64,000 bases of DNA from Nocardia cyriacigeorgica (GCF_005863245.1 NZ_VBUT01000004.1:372001-436000), one strand, 5' to 3'. Counted from the first letter of the stretch, positions 25,005-34,621 are shown. The notes: generated from the sequence alone by a model not told the origin. Translations and numbers: made by a program.

Positions 25005-26684
25005 ATGAGGAATCGGTCGCTGCGCAGACGAGTCGCGGTTCCACTGCTCGCGTTCAGCCTCATCGCGGCGGGATGCGCATCCGATGACAGCGATGCCCCC
25101 GAGGGCGCCGTCGCAGAGGTCGGCACGACCAACGACATCAATCCCCACGATGTGAGCGACCTACGCCCCGGCGGCAACCTGCGGTTGTCGGTCAGCGCCT
25201 ATCCGGCGAACTGGAACGCGCTGTCCAATGACGGCAATGAGAACGACATCGCCGCCATCGAACGCCCGATGATGCCGCGGGCCTACAAGATCGACGCCGC
25301 CGGTGAGGTGTCGATCAATACCGATTACTTCACCGACATCCAGCTGACCAAAACCGACCCGCAGACGGTCGTCTACACCATCAATCCCAAGGCGGTCTGG
25401 TCCGACGGCACCCCCATCACCTGGGAAGACATCGGCTCGCAAGCCAATGCTCTGAGTGGCAGGGACAAGTCGTTCCTGATCGCGAGCACCAACGGGTTCG
25501 ACCGAGTGGAGAAGGTCGAACGCGGCGTCGACGACCGCCAAGCGATCATCACCTTCAACAGGCACTACGCCGATTGGCGCGGCCAGTTCGCCGGCAATTC
25601 GTTCTTGTTCCCGAAATCGGTCACCGCGACGCCCGAGGCGTTCAACAACAGCCTCGTCGACGAGATCAAGGTGACCGCCGGCCCGTTCATGGTGCAGTCC
25701 ACCGATCGCGGTCAGGGCCGGATCGTTCTGGGGCACAACCCGAAATGGTGGGGCGACAAGCCGGTCCTCGACAACATCACCTTCTCGGTACTCGACAGCT
25801 CGGCGCTCGTGCCCGCACTGGCGAACAATGAACTCGACGCGGTCGGCTTGGCTACCCGCGATGATATGGAGACCGCACGGAATACGCCCGGTGTCGTGAT
25901 TCGACGCGCGCCCGGCAACAGCTGGTCCCATATGACCTTCAACGGCGCGGCGGGTTCGATCCTCGAAGATCCGAAACTGCGGGTGGCGATCGCCAAGGGC
26001 ATAGACCGCCAGGGCATCGTGACAGCCGTACAGAACGGACTGGTGGAGGACCCGAAGCCGCTCAACAACCACATCTACTTGCAGGGCCAGAAGGGCTACC
26101 AGGACAACAGTCTGCCGTTCGATCCCGAGGCGGCGGCACGTGAGCTCGATGAACTCGGGTGGAAGCTCAATGGTGATGTCCGGGAAAAGGACGGGCGCAA
26201 GCTCGAAATCCGGAACATCATGTACAACGACGACACCTGGGTGCAGATCGCACAGATCATGCAGCAGAACCTCGCCCAGATCGGCGTGAAGTTGAATATC
26301 GAGACCAAACCGGGTCGCGGCTACTTCACCGATGTCATCCAGCCCGGCGATTTCGACGTCGCGTTCTGGGTATGGGTCGGCGATCCGTTCCCCTTCGGCA
26401 GCCTCAACCAGATCTACGCGTACAACCCGGACGATCTGCAAGGCAATTACGGCCGCATCGGCTCGCCCGAACTGAACGCATTGATCGAGCAGACCATCTC
26501 CGAGCTGGATCCGAACAAGGCAATCGAGCTGGCCAACCAGGTCGACCAGCAGATCTGGCAGGAAGGGCACTCGATTCCGCTGTTCCAGTCGGCAGGCAAT
26601 GTCGGCGTGCGGGCAGATCTCGCCAATTTCGGAGCTGCCGGTCTTGCGTCCCTCGACTACACGAAAATTGGCTTCCTGAAGTGA
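25005..26684 (+). CDS. Peptide-binding lipoprotein (SBP family 5), copy 2
   Basis: 559 residues from the ATG at 25005, with AGGAAGG ten bases upstream. The lipobox is LIAAGC. Long blocks match the preceding gene nearly word for word (DINPHDVSDLR versus DINPRDVSELR; FDRVEKVERGVDDRQAIITF in both; SWSHMTFNGA versus SWSHLTFNGA). This is a tandem duplication. Differences concentrate around residues 130-170 and 440-490, where ligand specificity could have diverged. The stop overlaps the GTG of the next gene (GTGA). Confidence 0.94.
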   Translation: MRNRSLRRRVAVPLLAFSLIAAGCASDDSDAPEGAVAEVGTTNDINPHDVSDLRPGGNLRLSVSAYPANWNALSNDGNENDIAAIERPMMPRAYKIDAAGEVSINTDYFTDIQLTKTDPQTVVYTINPKAVWSDGTPITWEDIGSQANALSGRDKSFLIASTNGFDRVEKVERGVDDRQAIITFNRHYADWRGQFAGNSFLFPKSVTATPEAFNNSLVDEIKVTAGPFMVQSTDRGQGRIVLGHNPKWWGDKPVLDNITFSVLDSSALVPALANNELDAVGLATRDDMETARNTPGVVIRRAPGNSWSHMTFNGAAGSILEDPKLRVAIAKGIDRQGIVTAVQNGLVEDPKPLNNHIYLQGQKGYQDNSLPFDPEAAARELDELGWKLNGDVREKDGRKLEIRNIMYNDDTWVQIAQIMQQNLAQIGVKLNIETKPGRGYFTDVIQPGDFDVAFWVWVGDPFPFGSLNQIYAYNPDDLQGNYGRIGSPELNALIEQTISELDPNKAIELANQVDQQIWQEGHSIPLFQSAGNVGVRADLANFGAAGLASLDYTKIGFLK

Positions 26685-27349
26685 TTCCCGGATCAGGCCG
26701 GACCGAACACCCCCTGGCCTATCCGCTCACCGTCACGTTCGGCGCCCTCGCGGTCATCACCGCGTGGGCGCCGTTCGCCGATGTGGACCAGCTCAGCGCG
26801 CTCGCGGCGGTGGCGGTGGGGATCGTGGGGTATTCGGGGGTGCGGGTTGCGCGTGCGCTGGGGTGGCTCGGGAGCGGGGTGGGGGCGCAGGAGCGGTTGG
26901 CGGTGAAGCGGGTGCGACAGCAGCATCGGCTGGTGAGCCGGTCGTGGCTGGAGTTCACCCAGGGGCGCAGGACTCGGTGGCTGCCGGTGTATTTCGATCC
27001 ATCGCTGATCACGTTGACCGAGTCGACCGCTGAGCTGGGTGAGCGGTCGATCCGGGTGGGCGAGGTCCGGCTGTACCCGTCCGGGCGGGTACGCGACACC
27101 GAACCACCGGGCCGCCTGATCGACAACCCGTCCCGCCCCGACCCGGACGCCGCCATCCAGGCCCGAGCCGCGGCATCCCCCCTGCGCCGCCTGCTCCTGG
27201 ACGCCCAATCCGTAGTCGCGGCCCCCTTCGCCGGCCTGTTCTGGATCTACATCGACGGCGGCGGCATCCCCGCCTTCGCGGCCGCAACGTGCGTCGCTGC
27301 CGTCACCGCGACCTGGATGTCGGCCATCCGGGGCTCCGACCCGAGCTGA
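26681..27349 (+). CDS. Membrane protein translationally coupled to the peptide transporter
   Basis: 222 residues from the GTG at 26681, which overlaps the stop of the second binding protein. Two hydrophobic N-terminal segments (TVTFGALAVITAWAPF and SALAAVAVGIVGYSG), a basic middle with RQQHRLVSRSWLEFTQGRRT, and two C-terminal segments (VVAAPFAGLFWIYI and AFAAATCVAAVTATW) are visible. The middle looks like a small soluble domain (WLPVYFDPSLITLTEST). No family is recognised. Coupling suggests a role with the transporter, but it may simply share the transcript. Confidence 0.75.
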   Translation: MIPGSGRTEHPLAYPLTVTFGALAVITAWAPFADVDQLSALAAVAVGIVGYSGVRVARALGWLGSGVGAQERLAVKRVRQQHRLVSRSWLEFTQGRRTRWLPVYFDPSLITLTESTAELGERSIRVGEVRLYPSGRVRDTEPPGRLIDNPSRPDPDAAIQARAAASPLRRLLLDAQSVVAAPFAGLFWIYIDGGGIPAFAAATCVAAVTATWMSAIRGSDPS

Positions 27350-27400
27350 CGTCGAGCGAAGTTCGCGTGGCCAGGCGGTGCCGGCCGGGCCAGGCCGAAT

Positions 27401-27411
27401 TGGTCTGACCA
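27401..27411 (+). promoter_or_regulatory. FadR/GntR-like operator TGGTCTGACCA
   Basis: A perfect dyad (TGGTC-T-GACCA) within AATTGGTCTGACCACTT, 37 bp before the GntR-family start. It fits the TGG-N5-CCA pattern of FadR-subfamily operators and resembles the E. coli FadR box. Autoregulation of the regulator-hydroxylase pair is the natural reading. Confidence 0.6.
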
Positions 27412-27447
27412 CTTGACCTCCTGACCTGTTGGGCGCAGAGTGGGAGT

Positions 27448-28404
27448 ATGGCGTTGCAACCGGTGGTGAAGCGGTCGGTGTCGGCGGATGTGTTCGAGCA
27501 GATCGCCGATGATGTGCTGAGTGGGGAGTTGGCGCCGGGGACGGCGTTGCCGAGTGAGCGGCAGTTGGCCGAGCGGCTTGGGGTGTCGCGGCCCGCGGTG
27601 CGGGAAGCGTTGCAGCGGTTGTCCGCGGCGGGGCTGGTGGCGGTGCGGCAGGGGGATGCGACGACGGTGCTGGATTATCGGCGGGGGGCCGGGTTGGAGG
27701 TGTTGCCTCGGCTGCTGGTGCGGGCGGGTGCGCTGGATCCGGCGGTGGCGCGCAGCATTCTGGAGGCGCGGCTGCACAACGGGCCGAAGGTGGCGGAGCT
27801 CGCGGCTGCCAGGGTCGCCGCTACCCGTAGCGAGGTGAACGTGTGGACAGCGGCCGCTGACCCGGCCTCCTCGCCGCGTTCGATGCCTGATGCCGGCCCG
27901 GCGGCCGCGCCCGAATCGCCCTCTGCACAACCCGCGACTTCGGCGGCCGCGCCGGATTCCGCGGTGACCGCCAAGGCTGCGGATCGGCCCGATCTCGCGT
28001 GGCCGGCCGCGACCACGAAGCTGCCGAATGCGGGGCTGGACGGTGAGTCGGCGCAGACGCCTACCGGACTTGCGAAAACCCTGTCGCACCTGGTGGATTC
28101 GATCGCCGCCGCCGAAACGGATCCGATCGCGCAGCAGCGGATCGCGTTGGAGTTCTGGGATCACATCGTCGACGCGGCCGATTCGATCGTGTTCCGGCTG
28201 ATGAACAACATGCTGCGGGCCGCGTATGAGCCTGCGCTCGCGGCACTCGCCCCCGTCATGTCCGCCGAGGTGGGCAATGTGGCGGGGTATCGGGAACTGG
28301 CCGACGCCGTGGTGGCGGGCAGGCCGCAGGAGGCCGCCGAACGGGCGCGAGCGCTGCTCGAGCCGGCGACCACCGCTCTGATCAGCGTCCTCGACGGACC
28401 ATGA
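27448..28404 (+). CDS. GntR/FadR-family transcriptional regulator with Ala/Pro-rich insert
   Basis: 318 residues. The N-terminal winged helix (residues 10-75) shows the GntR pattern [40 protein letters not shown] and [16 protein letters not shown]. The C-terminal helical effector domain (about 205-315: [41 protein letters not shown]) is FadR/FCD-like. Between them, about 70 residues of Ala/Pro/Ser-rich sequence replace part of the usual domain junction; the usual family length is about 240. A matching operator lies upstream. The stop overlaps the ATG of the fatty-acid hydroxylase-like gene (ATGA), so lipid-responsive control of that gene is likely. Confidence 0.9.
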   Translation: MALQPVVKRSVSADVFEQIADDVLSGELAPGTALPSERQLAERLGVSRPAVREALQRLSAAGLVAVRQGDATTVLDYRRGAGLEVLPRLLVRAGALDPAVARSILEARLHNGPKVAELAAARVAATRSEVNVWTAAADPASSPRSMPDAGPAAAPESPSAQPATSAAAPDSAVTAKAADRPDLAWPAATTKLPNAGLDGESAQTPTGLAKTLSHLVDSIAAAETDPIAQQRIALEFWDHIVDAADSIVFRLMNNMLRAAYEPALAALAPVMSAEVGNVAGYRELADAVVAGRPQEAAERARALLEPATTALISVLDGP

Positions 28405-29141
28405 GTACTACTCCGGGAATCATCATGACCACAGCTCAACCCTCAGAATCGGCATCGATCGACGCCACCGCGCGCGCGAAGGTCCGCCGCGACGAGCGAG
28501 CGCTGCGCCGCGGGCTCACCCTCGGGGCGGCGGCCCGCGAGTTCGTCCGGCACCCCTCGCCCTGGTTGATCGGCATCACTTTGCTCGCGGCGCTGACCGG
28601 GCGAATCATCGTCGGCGACTGGCAGCCGACCGACGCACTGGTGCCCGCGCTCATGCTCGCGGTGTTCCCGATCTTCGAATGGGTCGTGCACGTCACCGTA
28701 CTGCATTGGCGCCCACGCAAACTCGGCCCGATCCCGATCGACAGCGAGCTGGCCCGCAAACACCGTGAGCATCATGTGGATCCGCGCGACATCCCGCTGA
28801 TCTTCATCCCGACGAAAACGCTGACCGTGCTGGTCGTGGCGCTTGTCGCCCTTGCGGTGCTGGCATTCCCGCGCCTGGGTCTCGGCCTGACGTTCCTGCT
28901 CACCATCACCGCACTCGGCCTCACCTACGAGTGGGTCCATTACCTCATCCACACCGACTACAAGCCGAAACATTCGCCCTACCGGGCTATTTGGCGCAAC
29001 CACCGCCACCACCACTACAAGAACGAGCACTACTGGTTCACCGTCACCAGTTCAGGCACCGCCGACCGGCTGTTCGGCACCGCGCCCGATCCGGCGAACA
29101 CCCCGACCTCGCCGACCGCTCGCCGCCTGCACGCGACGTGA
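28401..29141 (+). CDS. Fatty acid hydroxylase/sterol desaturase-superfamily membrane enzyme
   Basis: 246 residues from the ATG at 28401, overlapping the regulator's stop. Four membrane segments and the His clusters of the di-iron superfamily are visible: HREHH (near residue 118), HYLIH (near 181) and HRHHH plus NEHYW (near 201-210). These ligate two irons in fatty acid hydroxylases, sterol C-4/C-5 oxidases and carotenoid hydroxylases. The protein should oxidise a lipid acyl or isoprenoid chain in the membrane with O2. Coupling to a FadR-type regulator favours a fatty-acyl substrate. A second ATG at 28425 is possible. Confidence 0.88.
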   Translation: MSTTPGIIMTTAQPSESASIDATARAKVRRDERALRRGLTLGAAAREFVRHPSPWLIGITLLAALTGRIIVGDWQPTDALVPALMLAVFPIFEWVVHVTVLHWRPRKLGPIPIDSELARKHREHHVDPRDIPLIFIPTKTLTVLVVALVALAVLAFPRLGLGLTFLLTITALGLTYEWVHYLIHTDYKPKHSPYRAIWRNHRHHHYKNEHYWFTVTSSGTADRLFGTAPDPANTPTSPTARRLHAT

Positions 29142-29363
29142 TCGCCGCGGTCTCCGCGTCGAGACCCGGTGCGATCCGGGCCGGCAACTGATCGCGGAGC
29201 CGACGGCACGGCGGCCGAACGCGATTCCGCGTCCTAGCCCGGCCCCGCGCGTGCCCGGCCCGACCCAGGGCGGTCACCGAGCTGAGGGTATGCCAGCGCA
29301 ATCCCACGGCCCGCCGGTTCGAGCCGCCGGCCCGGATCACACGCACCCTCCCTCGAATACCTC

Positions 29364-29399
29364 ATGCGCCGACACCCTTCTGGTGTCGGCGCATTTTTT
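29364..29399 (+). terminator. Intrinsic terminator with U-tract
   Basis: A 13-bp perfect stem (ATGCGCCGACACC with GGTGTCGGCGCAT, loop CTTCT) is followed by TTTTT. It separates the FadR-hydroxylase unit from the copper block. Confidence 0.9.
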
Positions 29400-29410
29400 G
29401 CGTCCCGATC

Positions 29411-29441
29411 TTGACGGATAGATACCTTAGGGGGGTATGGT
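29411..29441 (+). promoter_or_regulatory. Promoter with CsoR-like operator before the MFS gene
   Basis: TTGACG (29411-29416) and TATGGT (29436-29441) form -35/-10 elements overlapped by ATACCTTAGGGGGGTAT (29422-29438). This is an interrupted dyad with a G6 run, matching copper-sensing CsoR operators (TACCC...GGGTA with long G/C runs). The same pattern recurs before the CopZ-like gene at 30898-30925. Confidence 0.8.
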
Positions 29442-29482
29442 ACTGCGCAGCCGATACGGCTTCCGGAAGGAAGGGACTTCTC

Positions 29483-30901
29483 ATGACTACGCAGACCAGA
29501 TCCACCACGAAACGGTGGTGGGCGCTGGCGGTGATCGCCGCGGCGCAGTTCATGGTCATCATGGACACCTCGATCATCGGGATCGCGCTGCCGAAGATGC
29601 AGGCCGAGCTCGGGTTCTCCCAGGAGAATCTGACCTGGGTGTTCAACGCCTACGTGATCGCGTTCGGCGGTTTGCTGCTGCTGGGCGGCAGGCTCTCGGA
29701 TCTGCTCGGCGCACGCCGGGTATTCGCCGCGGGCTGGGTGGTGCTGCTGGCCGGATCGGTGGTCGCGGGCGCCGCCGGCAATGTGGCGACCGAGCTGGCG
29801 GGCCGGGCCATTCAGGGCGGCGGCGCGGCGCTCATCGCACCCTCGGCCCTGACGCTGCTGATGATGCTGTTCGGATCGTCACCGCAGGAGCTCACCAAGG
29901 CGCTGGCCGTCTACGGCGCGGCGGCACCGGCCGGTGGCACGGCAGGCGTGTTCCTCGGCGGTGTGATCACCGAATACATCAGCTGGCCTTGGGTTTTCTA
30001 CATCAACGTCCCGATCGCGGTCCTCGCGCTGATCGCCGTCCCGCTGCTCATGCCCGCCGCGCCCGCGCGTTCGGGTTCGGTGGATGTGCTCGGCGCGGTC
30101 ACCGTCACGGCGGGCCTGGCCGCAGCGGTCTATGCGATCGTGCAGGCGCCGGAGGTCGGCTGGGCCTCGGGGCAGACCTGGGGCGTTCTCGCGGTAGCTG
30201 CCGCGCTGCTGGCGGGCTTCGTCTACCTCCAGTCGCGCAGCAATGAGCCACTGATGCGTCTCGGCATCTTCCGCGCACCGAACCTGGCCGCCGCGAATAT
30301 CGCGCAGTTGCTGCTGGGAGCGGCGTGGGTGCCGATGTGGTTCTTCCTGAACCTCTACCTACAGCAGGTACTCGGCTACAGCGCCTTCCCGTCGGGCGCG
30401 GCGCTGCTGCCGATGACGACGCTGATCATGCTCGGAATGATCGTGATCGCACCACGCGCGATGCAACGCTTCGGCGCCAAGCCGATGATCGTGTCCGGCC
30501 TGCTGATTCTCGGCGTCGGCCTGGCGATCATGTCGCTGGTGCGGCCGACCGGCAATTTCTGGGTCGATGTGCTGCCGGCGTCGCTGGTGGCCGCGGGCGG
30601 CATGTCGCTGGCGTTCATACCCTCGTTGGGTACCGCCATCTCGGCTGCGCGTCCCGAAGAGGGCGGGCTGACCTCGGGCATCGTCAACGTCAGCTACCAG
30701 GTGGGCTCGGCCATCGGCCTGGCCGCGATGACCGCCGTCGCCGCCGCGTTCGGCGCCGATCAGCTCGGTGACCTGACGGAACTGACCAATGGCTTCTCCG
30801 CGGCCTTCCTCGGCGCCGCCGTCATCGCCCTGGCCGGCGCAGGAATTGCCGCTGTCACGATGCGCTCGCCCGCAGCGGAGGGAGCCGCTGTGCGGGATTG
30901 A
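29483..30901 (+). CDS. MFS drug/metal exporter, DHA2 (EmrB/QacA) family
   Basis: 472 residues from the ATG at 29483, with GGAAGGAAGGGA upstream. Fourteen predicted membrane segments and DHA2 motifs are visible: FMVIMDTSIIGIALPKM in the first helix (D-T-S/T-I motif), GGRLSDLLGARR (motif A), RAIQGGGAALIAPSAL (motif B) and YGAAAPAGGTAGVFLGG (motif C). It is a proton-coupled exporter of the drug/H+ antiporter type. Its CsoR-like promoter, unusual for this family, places it under copper control. The stop codon overlaps the -35 box of the next CsoR-like promoter. Confidence 0.92.
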   Translation: MTTQTRSTTKRWWALAVIAAAQFMVIMDTSIIGIALPKMQAELGFSQENLTWVFNAYVIAFGGLLLLGGRLSDLLGARRVFAAGWVVLLAGSVVAGAAGNVATELAGRAIQGGGAALIAPSALTLLMMLFGSSPQELTKALAVYGAAAPAGGTAGVFLGGVITEYISWPWVFYINVPIAVLALIAVPLLMPAAPARSGSVDVLGAVTVTAGLAAAVYAIVQAPEVGWASGQTWGVLAVAAALLAGFVYLQSRSNEPLMRLGIFRAPNLAAANIAQLLLGAAWVPMWFFLNLYLQQVLGYSAFPSGAALLPMTTLIMLGMIVIAPRAMQRFGAKPMIVSGLLILGVGLAIMSLVRPTGNFWVDVLPASLVAAGGMSLAFIPSLGTAISAARPEEGGLTSGIVNVSYQVGSAIGLAAMTAVAAAFGADQLGDLTELTNGFSAAFLGAAVIALAGAGIAAVTMRSPAAEGAAVRD

Positions 30902-30925
30902 CAAGTTACCCTAGGGGGGTATGGT
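30898..30925 (+). promoter_or_regulatory. Promoter with CsoR-like operator before the copper chaperone
   Basis: A perfect -35 TTGACA (30898-30903, overlapping the MFS stop) and a -10 TATGGT (30920-30925) flank TACCCTAGGGGGGTA (30907-30921). The operator is nearly the same as at 29422-29438. Copper release of CsoR should induce the chaperone, secreted protein and ATPase genes. Confidence 0.85.
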
Positions 30926-30974
30926 AGTTATCAAGTTCGACGGACAGTCCGTCACCGAGAAGGAGAGCAACTCG

Positions 30975-31178
30975 ATGAGCACCACCACCGCGACCGTCAC
31001 CGGTATGACCTGCGGCTGCTGCGTCAACAAGGTCCGCGACAAGGTCGGCGCCCTGCCCGGCGTCACCGATGTCGCCGTCGACCTGGACAGCGGCACGGTC
31101 ACCGTCGACGGCGCACCCGTCGAACGGCAGGCGCTGGCGCAGGCCGTCGCCGCGGCCGGTTTCCAACTGGCCGACTGA
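30975..31178 (+). CDS. CopZ-like heavy-metal-associated (HMA) copper chaperone
   Basis: 67 residues, a single ferredoxin-like HMA domain with the metal-binding motif GMTCGCCV (Cys13 and Cys16, with an extra Cys15). The start is the ATG at 30975, with AAGGAG ten bases upstream; an upstream in-frame ATG at 30921 lies inside the -10/operator and is unlikely. It should carry Cu(I) in the cytosol to the P-type ATPase encoded two genes downstream. Confidence 0.94.
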   Translation: MSTTTATVTGMTCGCCVNKVRDKVGALPGVTDVAVDLDSGTVTVDGAPVERQALAQAVAAAGFQLAD

Positions 31179-31231
31179 ATCCATCCACAGCAATCCACAG
31201 CACCAACTCAGCAGAAAGACGGAGCCTCCCG

Positions 31232-32170
31232 ATGAACACAACCACCAAGTTCGCCGGATTCGCCCTCGGCCTCGCGGCGGTCTTCGGGATCGCTCTCGGT
31301 GTCGGCGCCGCGATCGGTCCGGAACCTTCCGAACCGGCCGGGCACGACACCCACGCGGCCGGATCCGCCACCACCGGCGGATCCGGATCCGCGGAGCTGC
31401 CAGGCGGGTTGGTCGCGACCGAAGCCGGCTACACGCTGGCCCTGGACAACGCGACGACCACCACATCCGCCGACGCCCAGCTGCGGTTCCGCATCCTGGA
31501 CCACACCGGCGCACCCGTCACCCACTACGTCCGCTCGCACGACAAGGACCTGCACCTGATCGTGGTCCGCCGCGATATGGCCGCGTTCCAGCACGTACAC
31601 CCGGTCCTCGACGCGAACGGCACCTGGAGTGTCGCGCTGAACCTCTCCCGGGCCGGCGACTACCGCGTCTACGCCGATTTCACCCCGGAAGGCGGCGAGG
31701 CCTTGACCCTCGGCGCCGATCTGCGGGTCGCGGGCCAATACGACGCGCAACCGCTGCCCGCCCCGGCGACCAGCACCACCGTCGGCGACTACACCGTCAC
31801 GCTGGACGGCGTGATCACACCCGGCCAAGCCTCCAAGGTGACCCTGTCGGTGAGCCGCAACGGACAGCCCGTCACCGACCTCCAGCCCTACCTGGGTGCC
31901 TACGGTCACCTGGTCGCCCTGCGCGCCTCCGACCTCGCCTACCTGCACGTCCACCCCGAGGGCGAGCCCGGCGACGGCGTCACCGCGGCCGGCCCCGGCA
32001 TCACCTTCTATGTGACGGCCCCGACCACCGGCGACTACCGGCTGTTCCTGGACTTCCAGCACGAGGGCGTCGTCCGGACCGCCGAGTTCACCGCGACCGC
32101 GGGCCCGGCTTCGACAACCCCCGCACCCGCAGCGGGCCACGGTGCCGAACAGCCCGGTCACGGCCACTGA
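31232..32170 (+). CDS. Secreted His-rich protein with duplicated HVHP metal-binding-like domain
   Basis: 312 residues with an N-terminal signal or anchor ([21 protein letters not shown]) and a short His-containing linker (HDTHAAG). Two copies of a beta-rich domain each carry the pattern H-L-x(5)-R-x-D/S-hydrophobic ending in [21 protein letters not shown] (about residue 110) and [17 protein letters not shown] (about residue 232). The C-terminus ends [10 protein letters not shown]. The clustered His, and its place between a copper chaperone and a copper ATPase, suggest extracytoplasmic copper binding. I know similar proteins only from actinobacterial copper operons without a firm function. Stop-to-start distance to the ATPase is 70 bp. 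Confidence 0.85.
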   Translation: MNTTTKFAGFALGLAAVFGIALGVGAAIGPEPSEPAGHDTHAAGSATTGGSGSAELPGGLVATEAGYTLALDNATTTTSADAQLRFRILDHTGAPVTHYVRSHDKDLHLIVVRRDMAAFQHVHPVLDANGTWSVALNLSRAGDYRVYADFTPEGGEALTLGADLRVAGQYDAQPLPAPATSTTVGDYTVTLDGVITPGQASKVTLSVSRNGQPVTDLQPYLGAYGHLVALRASDLAYLHVHPEGEPGDGVTAAGPGITFYVTAPTTGDYRLFLDFQHEGVVRTAEFTATAGPASTTPAPAAGHGAEQPGHGH

Positions 32171-32240
32171 TCCGGCCCCCGAACCCCGCCGACCCCGCAC
32201 CGAGCGACAATTACTGAGCACCACAGAAACGGAGCGACCC

Positions 32241-34493
32241 ATGACCACCGCGACACAACCACCCGCCACCGGGCAGGTCGAATTGGTGATCGGTGGCATG
32301 ACCTGCGCGTCTTGCGCCAACCGCATCGAGAAGAAGCTGAACAAGCTCGACGGCGTCACGGCCACGGTGAACTACGCGACCGAGAAGGCCCGCGTCGACT
32401 TCACCGGCGACATCTCCCCCGACGAGCTGATCGCCACCGTCGAACAGGCCGGCTACACCGCGGCCCTACCCGCGCCGAAGGTCGAGGCGGCCGCCGCCGA
32501 ACCGGTCGAGGAGGATCCGACCGCCTCGCTGCGGACCCGGCTGCTGGTCTCGCTGGTGCTGACCGTCCCGGTGATCGCCATGGCGATGATCCCGGCCCTA
32601 CAGTTCACCAACTGGCAGTGGCTGTCGCTGACGCTGGCCGCGCCGGTCGTGGTGTGGGGCGCGCTGCCGTTCCACAAGGCGGCCTGGACCAACCTGCGCC
32701 ACGCCACCGCCACCATGGACACGCTGGTGTCGATCGGCACGCTGGCCGCGTTCGGCTGGTCGATCTACGCACTGTTCTGGGGTACCGCGGGCACGCCGGG
32801 GATGACGCACCCGTTCGAATTCACCATCTCCAGGATGGACGGGTCCGGCAGCATCTACCTCGAGGCCGCGGCGGGCGTGACCACGTTCATCCTGGCCGGG
32901 CGGTTCTTCGAGGCCAGGTCCAAGCGGCGGGCCGGTGCCGCCTTGCGCGCGCTGCTCGAGCTCGGGGCGAAGGAGGTTTCGGTCCTGCGTGGCGGCTCGG
33001 AGCAGCGGATTCCGGTGGAGCAGTTGGCCGTCGGTGACCGGTTCGTGGTGCGGCCCGGTGAGAAGATCGCTACCGATGGCGTGATCGTCGAGGGTTCCTC
33101 GGCGGTGGACGCGTCCATGCTGACCGGTGAATCGGTGCCGGTCGAGGTCGGCACCGACGATGCTGTGGTCGGCGCGACCGTCAACGTCGGCGGGCGGATC
33201 GTGGTGCGCGCCACCCGCATCGGCTCCGATACCCAGCTCGCGCAGATGGCGAAGCTGGTGGAGGACGCGCAGACCGGTAAGGCGCAGGCCCAGCGGCTGG
33301 CGGACAAGATCTCGGGCATCTTCGTGCCGATCGTCATCGCCCTGTCGGTGGCCACCCTCGGCTTCTGGCTCGGCACCGGCGGCGCGATCGCGGCGGCCTT
33401 CACCGCGGCGGTGGCCGTGCTGATCATCGCCTGCCCGTGCGCCCTCGGCCTGGCCACGCCGACCGCGCTGATGGTCGGCACCGGGCGCGGCGCCCAGCTC
33501 GGCATCCTCATCAAGGGCCCCGAGGTGCTCGAATCGACCCGCCGGGTCGACACGGTGGTGCTGGACAAGACCGGCACCGTCACCACCGGCAAGATGACCC
33601 TGCTCGACGTGGTCGCCGCCGACGGTGAAGCCGCCGACGAGGTGCTGGCACTGGCCGGCGCGCTGGAGGATTCCTCCGAGCACCCGATCGCCCAGGCCAT
33701 CGCCAAGGGCGCCAGGGAGAAGCTGGGCGAGCTGAAGCCGGTGGAGGACTTCGCCAATATCGAGGGCCTCGGCGTGCAGGGTGTGGTGGACGGTCACGCG
33801 GTGATCGTCGGCCGGGCCCGGCTGCTGGCCGACTGGTCGCAGCAGCTCGACGCCGACCTCGAACGCGCCATGGCGGCCGCCGAGGCCGAGGGCAAGACCG
33901 CGGTCGCGATCGGCTGGGACGGTAAGGCGCGCGGGGTGCTCGTGGTGGCCGATGCGGTGAAGCCGACCTCGGCCGAGGCCATCACCCAGCTGCGCTCGCT
34001 CGGCCTGACCCCGATCATGCTGACCGGCGACAATGCCGCCGCGGCCCGCGCGATCGGCGATCAGGTCGGCATCGACGAGGTGATCGCGGAGGTGCTGCCG
34101 CAGGACAAGGTCGAGACCGTCAAGCGGTTGCAGGCCGAGGGCAAGGTTGTCGCGATGGTCGGCGACGGCGTCAACGATGCGGCCGCGCTGGCCCAGGCCG
34201 ATCTCGGTCTGGCGATGGGCACCGGCACAGATGTGGCGATCGAGGCCAGTGACCTGACGCTGGTGCGTGGCGATCTGCGCGCGGCCGCCGATGCGATCCG
34301 GCTGTCCCGGCGCACCCTTGCCACCATCAAGGGCAACCTGTTCTGGGCCTTCGCCTACAACGTGGCCGCGATCCCGCTGGCCATGGCGGGCCTGCTGAAC
34401 CCGATGCTGGCCGGGGCCGCGATGGCGTTCTCCTCGGTGTTCGTGGTGAGCAACAGCCTGCGGTTGCGTAATTTCCGCTCCACCGCGCAGTAA
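32241..34493 (+). CDS. Copper-translocating P1B-type ATPase (CopA/CtpV-like)
   Basis: 750 residues from the ATG at 32241 (GGAGCGACCC upstream). The N-terminal HMA domain carries MTCASC (Cys22, Cys25). Eight membrane segments, the actuator motif TGES, the intramembrane CPC in [15 protein letters not shown], phosphorylation site DKTGT, the SEHP loop, TGDN and GDGVND in the catalytic domain are all visible. The CPC and the YN..MxxS-type last helices ([26 protein letters not shown]) indicate Cu(I) specificity. It exports copper from the cytosol. It is controlled with the chaperone by the upstream CsoR-like site. Confidence 0.97.
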   Translation: MTTATQPPATGQVELVIGGMTCASCANRIEKKLNKLDGVTATVNYATEKARVDFTGDISPDELIATVEQAGYTAALPAPKVEAAAAEPVEEDPTASLRTRLLVSLVLTVPVIAMAMIPALQFTNWQWLSLTLAAPVVVWGALPFHKAAWTNLRHATATMDTLVSIGTLAAFGWSIYALFWGTAGTPGMTHPFEFTISRMDGSGSIYLEAAAGVTTFILAGRFFEARSKRRAGAALRALLELGAKEVSVLRGGSEQRIPVEQLAVGDRFVVRPGEKIATDGVIVEGSSAVDASMLTGESVPVEVGTDDAVVGATVNVGGRIVVRATRIGSDTQLAQMAKLVEDAQTGKAQAQRLADKISGIFVPIVIALSVATLGFWLGTGGAIAAAFTAAVAVLIIACPCALGLATPTALMVGTGRGAQLGILIKGPEVLESTRRVDTVVLDKTGTVTTGKMTLLDVVAADGEAADEVLALAGALEDSSEHPIAQAIAKGAREKLGELKPVEDFANIEGLGVQGVVDGHAVIVGRARLLADWSQQLDADLERAMAAAEAEGKTAVAIGWDGKARGVLVVADAVKPTSAEAITQLRSLGLTPIMLTGDNAAAARAIGDQVGIDEVIAEVLPQDKVETVKRLQAEGKVVAMVGDGVNDAAALAQADLGLAMGTGTDVAIEASDLTLVRGDLRAAADAIRLSRRTLATIKGNLFWAFAYNVAAIPLAMAGLLNPMLAGAAMAFSSVFVVSNSLRLRNFRSTAQ

Positions 34494-34501
34494 CGAACAC
34501 A

Positions 34502-34547
34502 GAAAACGGGCGGGACGGCTTATCGGCCGTCCCGCCCGTTTTCTTTT
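34502..34547. terminator. 18-bp perfect hairpin, bidirectional intrinsic terminator
   Basis: GAAAACGGGCGGGACGGC (34502-34519) pairs with its perfect complement at 34526-34543 around TTATCG, with T-rich runs on the plus side (TTTTCTTTT) and, read on the minus strand, TTTTCT. It ends the copper operon and, from the other side, the tRNA-Gly transcript. Confidence 0.93.
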
Positions 34548-34548
34548 G

Positions 34549-34621
34549 AGCGGATGACGGGATTCGAACCCGCGACCCTCACCTTGGCAAGGTGATGCGC
34601 TACCAGCTGCGCTACATCCGC
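34549..34621 (-). tRNA. tRNA-Gly (anticodon GCC)
   Basis: The minus strand folds into a complete cloverleaf: acceptor GCGGATG/CATCCGC with discriminator U, D arm GCGC-AGCTGGTA-GCGC, anticodon loop TTGCCAA closed by a 5-bp stem (anticodon GCC), and T arm GCGGGTTCGAATCCCGT. CCA is not encoded. Confidence 0.96.

Larger units (their letters stand above)
29142..29482. other. 341-bp gap with terminator and copper-type promoter
   Basis: From 29142 to 29363 no gene or repeat is recognisable; open frames lack ribosome sites. A strong terminator lies at 29364-29399 and a CsoR-like promoter at 29411-29441, followed by the leader of the MFS gene. The 220-bp distance from the hydroxylase stop to the terminator leaves room for a small RNA, but nothing supports one directly. 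Confidence 0.5.
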
